Source: PCC-6802 sp943367755 (GTDB lineage Bacteria; Cyanobacteriota; Cyanobacteriia; Pseudanabaenales; Pseudanabaenaceae). From it: 64,000 nt of DNA. The stretch lies in NCBI GenBank assembly GCA_943367755.1, contig CALRKB020000002.1, positions 62,001 through 126,000 of the forward strand. The letters run 5' to 3'. Position 1 is the stretch's first letter. Every line of letters starts with the position of its first letter. This document shows positions 60,903 through 64,000 of the stretch, piece by piece. The position numbers and the translations under genes were made by a program. Below the pieces are notes generated by a model that was not told where the DNA came from, did no database searches, and saw only the letters and a list, made by a program, of their open reading frames with translations.

Positions 60903-63900
60903 TCATACCGATACAAAAGATGTAGAAGATGGGATAGCACTCTGCACCACCGCCACCAGATCGGTATCCAGATAAAGCGCTGTACTGAAAATGCTAGCAG
61001 GTAAGGCACCTCCAATGGATAATGCACTACTTGCATGAGTTTGAATTGCATCACCTGCACCGAAGTCTGTGATCGGAGTATGGTTAGATATCCCATTACC
61101 CAAGTAATAGGTGTTATTAGCATCTGCCAACACAAAGCGGCGGTACGCATTCTGAAGGGAATCGCTACCTGCATTACTCAATCTATCAGCTTTGTCAGTA
61201 TCTGCACCATTGAGAGGATTGACTCCAATTAAGATATCATGCTCTGCTGTACCGAGAATCGCATCATTGCGAATCGCAGCTGTACGGTTCGCAGTCACAC
61301 CATCATCATTCACAATTGTGCCAGTACCTGTATTAATTGCTGTTGAGCCATCGTTTACAGCTGTGATTGCGACAGAAAAAGTCTCGTCTAGTTCCTGAGT
61401 GATATCGCCTCTGACATTTACAGAAATCTGTTTGCTAGTTTCACCGGGTAAAAATCTCACTTTGCCGATGGGCAAGATGCCAGCCTCAAAGTCTGCGGCA
61501 CTGGCAGGGTTTGTGCTGCTACCTGTGACTGTCCACTTCAAATCGGTGGTGCCGCTAGTGTCTCCCAGGCGATCGATCCTGAAGGTGAAAGCTTTAATGC
61601 CGCTATTGCCCTCTGTTTGTTCGGCATTGATCGGAGTGATGAGCAACCCCCCGTCATCGTTGCGAATGGTGCCCCCTGCCGTAGCGGTGGTGATGATAGC
61701 GGGAGTGGATGGATTGGAAAGCGTAACATTGAAGTTCTCATCTAGTTCGCCAACGGTATCGCCACTGACATTAATGGTGATGACCTTGCTGGTTTCGTTG
61801 GCAGCAAAGTTAACCGTACCAGTGGGAAGTGTGCCACCAAAATCGGCAGCGTTGGCAGGATTGGTGGCACCACCTGTTACCGCCCAGTTTGCCATAGTCG
61901 TAACGCCTGTGTCGCCCGATCGCGTGACCGTGAAGGTGAATGGTTTGGTACCGCTATTGCCTTCGGTTTGGTTGGCATTTGTAGCGGCGATCGCTAGTGC
62001 AATATCATCATTTTGAATCGTGCCCGATGCCGTAGCTGTAGTAATCGTAGCTGCACCGGATGGATTGGAGAGCGTGACGGTGAAGTTCTCATTTGGTTCT
62101 ACCACTGTGTCGCCGCTGACATTAATGGTGATGACCTTGCTGGTTTCTCTGGCAGCAAAGTTAACCGTGCCAGTGGGAAGTGAGCCACCAAAATCACCAG
62201 CATTGGCAGGATTAGCACCTGTGCCCGTAACTTCCCAATCGGCGGTAGTGGCACCGCTAGTATCGCCCGATCGCGTCACTGTGAAGGTAAAGGCTTTTGT
62301 GCCGCTATTGCCTTCAGCTTGGATGGTATTTGTAGCAGCGATCGCCAAATTCGCATCATCATTTTGAATAGTACCTGTCGCCGTAGCGGTAGTAATCGTG
62401 GCAGGACTGGATGGATTGGAGAGCGTGATGGTAAAGTCCTCATCGGGTTCTATTACCGTGTCGCCGTTGACAGCGACGGTAATGGTTTTGCTCGTCTCAT
62501 TGGCGGCGAAGTTGACCGTACCCGTCGTGCTGCTAAAATCAGCGGCATCGGCGGGATTGGTTCCCGTTCCTGCTACTGTCCAGGTGGCTGTGGTGGTTCC
62601 ACTTCTATCGCCAGTGCGGGTGACCGCGAACGTAAACGCTTTGGTGCCGCTGTTCCCTTCCGTTTGGATGGCATTTGCCGCCGCGATCGCTAGCTCGATG
62701 TCGTTGTCGATAATCGCCACATTGCGTGTAGTTGTGGTACCGAGGACAATTCCCGATGAGGGATTGGAAATCGTAAAGGTAGCTGTCTCTAATCCTTCGA
62801 TCGTGGTATCGTCGTTGACGTTGACCGTAAAGGAGTCGGATGTTAGTCCGTTGGGAATCGTAATTTGGGTGGGAATGGTGCCCGTGAAATCGCTAGCGGT
62901 GACCCCTGTACCGTTGAGTGCCACGTTCACGGTTTGATTTCCTACCACTGCTTGCGAAGCTGTAGCAGTCACAGTAATTGCGGTTTTGCCTGTTTCTGTA
63001 CCTATACTGGGCGAAACGGAGAGGTTGACAGGGACATCGTTGTCGGTAATCGCCACATTGCCGGTCGTTGTAGCACCGAGCACTATTCCCAATGAGGGAT
63101 TGGAGATCGTAAAGGTAGCCGTTTCCAGTCCTTCAGTCGCGGCATCATCGTTGATATTGACCGTAAAGGATCCAAATGTTTTTCCGTCGGGAATGGTAAT
63201 TTGGGTGGGAATGGTGCCCGTGAAATCACTAGCAGAAATCCCCGTACCGCTGAGAGCCACGTTTACAGTTTGATCTCCTGCCACTGCTCGCGCAGCCGTC
63301 GCAGTCACAGTAATTGTGGTTCTGCCTGCTTCCGTGCCCGTGCTGGGTGAAACAGAGAGATTAACGGCAGGGGAATCGTTGTCGGCGATCGCCACACTGC
63401 CTGTAGTTGTGGCACCGAGCACTATTCCCGATGAGGGATTGGAAATCGTAAAGGTAGCTGTCTCCAATCCTTCCACTAGAGCATCGTCGTTGACGTTGAT
63501 CGTGAAGGAGCCGGATATTTGTCCGTTGGGAATGGTAATTTGGGCGGGAAAATTGGTGATAACAAACCCCGCTCTCGTGAAATCGCTAGGGGCAATCCCC
63601 GTACCGCTGAGAGCTACGTTCACAGTTTGATCTCCTACTACTGGTTGTGAAGCAGTGGCAGTCACAGTAATTGCGGTTCGGTCTGCTTCCGTGCTCGTAC
63701 TGGGTGAAACAGAGAGATTAACGGTACGGGAATCGTTGTCGGTAATCGCCACATTGCCGGTCGTTGTGGTGCCGAGGACAATTCCTGAGGAAGGATTGGA
63801 AATCGCAAAGGTAGCTGTCTCCAATCCTTCCACTAGGGCATCGTTGTTGACGTTGACCGTGAAGGAGACGGATGTTTCTCCGTCGAGAATCGTAATTTGG

Positions 63901-64000
63901 GTGGGAATAGTGCCCGTGAAATCGCTAGCGTCACCCGTACCGCTGAGAGCCAAGTTCACAGTTTGGTTACCTGCCACTGGTTGCGAAGCCGTCGCAGTTA
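60903..64000 (-). CDS. Calx-beta repeat surface protein, partial
   Basis: A long surface or secreted protein, open at the right window edge (more than 1030 residues seen). From the N-terminal side of the fragment there are four Calx-beta repeats of one type (each with GLETATFTISNPSSGIVLG and a VAITDND end) and four of another (each opening EGNSGTKAFTFTVTR and ending TIQNDD). Then a C-terminal domain with GTAEHDILIGVNPLNGADTD and FVLADANNTYYLGNG, resembling RTX-protein ends. Calx-beta domains bind calcium and form adhesin stalks. Function as adhesin is inferred. Confidence 0.88.
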   Translation of the reverse strand, partial: TATASQPVAGNQTVNLALSGTGDASDFTGTIPTQITILDGETSVSFTVNVNNDALVEGLETATFAISNPSSGIVLGTTTTGNVAITDNDSRTVNLSVSPSTSTEADRTAITVTATASQPVVGDQTVNVALSGTGIAPSDFTRAGFVITNFPAQITIPNGQISGSFTINVNDDALVEGLETATFTISNPSSGIVLGATTTGSVAIADNDSPAVNLSVSPSTGTEAGRTTITVTATAARAVAGDQTVNVALSGTGISASDFTGTIPTQITIPDGKTFGSFTVNINDDAATEGLETATFTISNPSLGIVLGATTTGNVAITDNDVPVNLSVSPSIGTETGKTAITVTATASQAVVGNQTVNVALNGTGVTASDFTGTIPTQITIPNGLTSDSFTVNVNDDTTIEGLETATFTISNPSSGIVLGTTTTRNVAIIDNDIELAIAAANAIQTEGNSGTKAFTFAVTRTGDRSGTTTATWTVAGTGTNPADAADFSSTTGTVNFAANETSKTITVAVNGDTVIEPDEDFTITLSNPSSPATITTATATGTIQNDDANLAIAATNTIQAEGNSGTKAFTFTVTRSGDTSGATTADWEVTGTGANPANAGDFGGSLPTGTVNFAARETSKVITINVSGDTVVEPNENFTVTLSNPSGAATITTATASGTIQNDDIALAIAATNANQTEGNSGTKPFTFTVTRSGDTGVTTMANWAVTGGATNPANAADFGGTLPTGTVNFAANETSKVITINVSGDTVGELDENFNVTLSNPSTPAIITTATAGGTIRNDDGGLLITPINAEQTEGNSGIKAFTFRIDRLGDTSGTTDLKWTVTGSSTNPASAADFEAGILPIGKVRFLPGETSKQISVNVRGDITQELDETFSVAITAVNDGSTAINTGTGTIVNDDGVTANRTAAIRNDAILGTAEHDILIGVNPLNGADTDKADRLSNAGSDSLQNAYRRFVLADANNTYYLGNGISNHTPITDFGAGDAIQTHASSALSIGGALPASIFSTALYLDTDLVAVVQSAIPSSTSFVSV
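61296..62700. repeat. Four tandem Calx-beta units, type B
   Basis: DNA-level repeats of about 345-351 bases, recognised by the phrase GCCGCTATTG near 61599, 61950, 62301 and 62646. They code for the EGNSGTK...NDD type of domain. The last unit on the coding strand (first in the window) is the most diverged. Confidence 0.8.
62700..64000. repeat. Four tandem Calx-beta units, type A
   Basis: DNA-level repeats of 336, 339 and 357 bases, recognised by the phrase TCGTTGACGTTGACCGT near 62812, 63148, 63487 and 63844. The third spacing is longer because one unit carries six extra residues (ITNFPA region). The array continues past the window edge. Confidence 0.8.

Noticed and set aside
61399..62937. 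Long open frames on the plus strand inside the Calx-beta gene
   Set aside because: They follow the tandem repeats of the minus-strand gene, have no start signals and consist of repeated low-complexity residues; they are shadows of biased codon use.
1..64000. CRISPR arrays, tRNA or rRNA genes
   Set aside because: No regularly spaced repeats of CRISPR type and no cloverleaf or rRNA sequence recognised in the gaps; a covariance search (tRNAscan-SE, Infernal) would decide.

Overview
The window reads as part of the chromosome of a cyanobacterium. The support is the frequent HIP1 octamer GCGATCGC across coding and intergenic DNA, together with cyanobacterial genes: btpA (photosystem I biogenesis), ndhL with its DUF3007 partner, ldpA, a ycf45-type R3H ATPase, a VKOR-thioredoxin fusion, and the lysA-cdaA-uppS gene order. 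Genus is not decided by anything I can see; a Pseudanabaena-like freshwater form is a guess.

Layout. 0-10 kb: end of an exopolysaccharide sugar transferase, cobH, a two-gene ATPase/TOPRIM-like module (minus strand), gyrA, a Nudix hydrolase overlapping a convergent lpxB-like gene, btpA, a VKOR-thioredoxin fusion and a CopG/PIN toxin-antitoxin pair. 10-19.3 kb: a plus-strand accessory block (EthD-like protein, duplicated carboxymuconolactone-decarboxylase-like protein, LtrA, NTF2-like protein, DJ-1/PfpI protein, secreted TTHB210-like protein, and a large haem peroxidase with RTX repeats and a CHRD domain), closed by a hairpin terminator. 19.4-33.7 kb: mostly housekeeping (aquaporin, ilvA, ndhL, GH57 enzyme, proS, thiL, PLP decarboxylase) with a catalytically eroded type IIG-like protein, a frameshifted hicA and tandem DUF4189 genes. 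33.7-38.2 kb: ribosomal alpha-type operon rpsM-rpsK-rpoA-rplQ-truA-rplM-rpsI with a clear promoter and a terminator built on a HIP1 palindrome. 38.2-50 kb: a radical-SAM pair (STM4012/STM4011 type), Uma2 genes (one intact, one remnant), HU, hisG, recR, ycf45-ldpA, cysQ-like. 49-53 kb: lysA-cdaA-uppS (c-di-AMP synthesis beside wall precursor synthesis) and queG. 53-64 kb: a caspase-like protein with an EF-hand loop, a thioredoxin-reductase-like flavoprotein, two tandem double-glycine-leader peptides, pckA, a decayed IS630 element beside a truncated metallophosphoesterase, and a repetitive Calx-beta adhesin that runs off the right edge.

The best candidates for undescribed biology are the peroxidase-centred block at 11-19.3 kb, the paired double-glycine peptides with a shared C-terminal motif at 56.9-57.5 kb, the ATPase/TOPRIM-like pair at 1.0-2.7 kb, and the overlapping radical-SAM pair at 38.8-41.0 kb. 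Several intergenic palindromes (14.7, 28.0, 31.2, 43.7 and 45.0 kb) share GC-rich ends of the form GGGC...GCCC(C)TAC and probably belong to one or a few repeat families. No rRNA, tRNA, CRISPR array or riboswitch was recognised.
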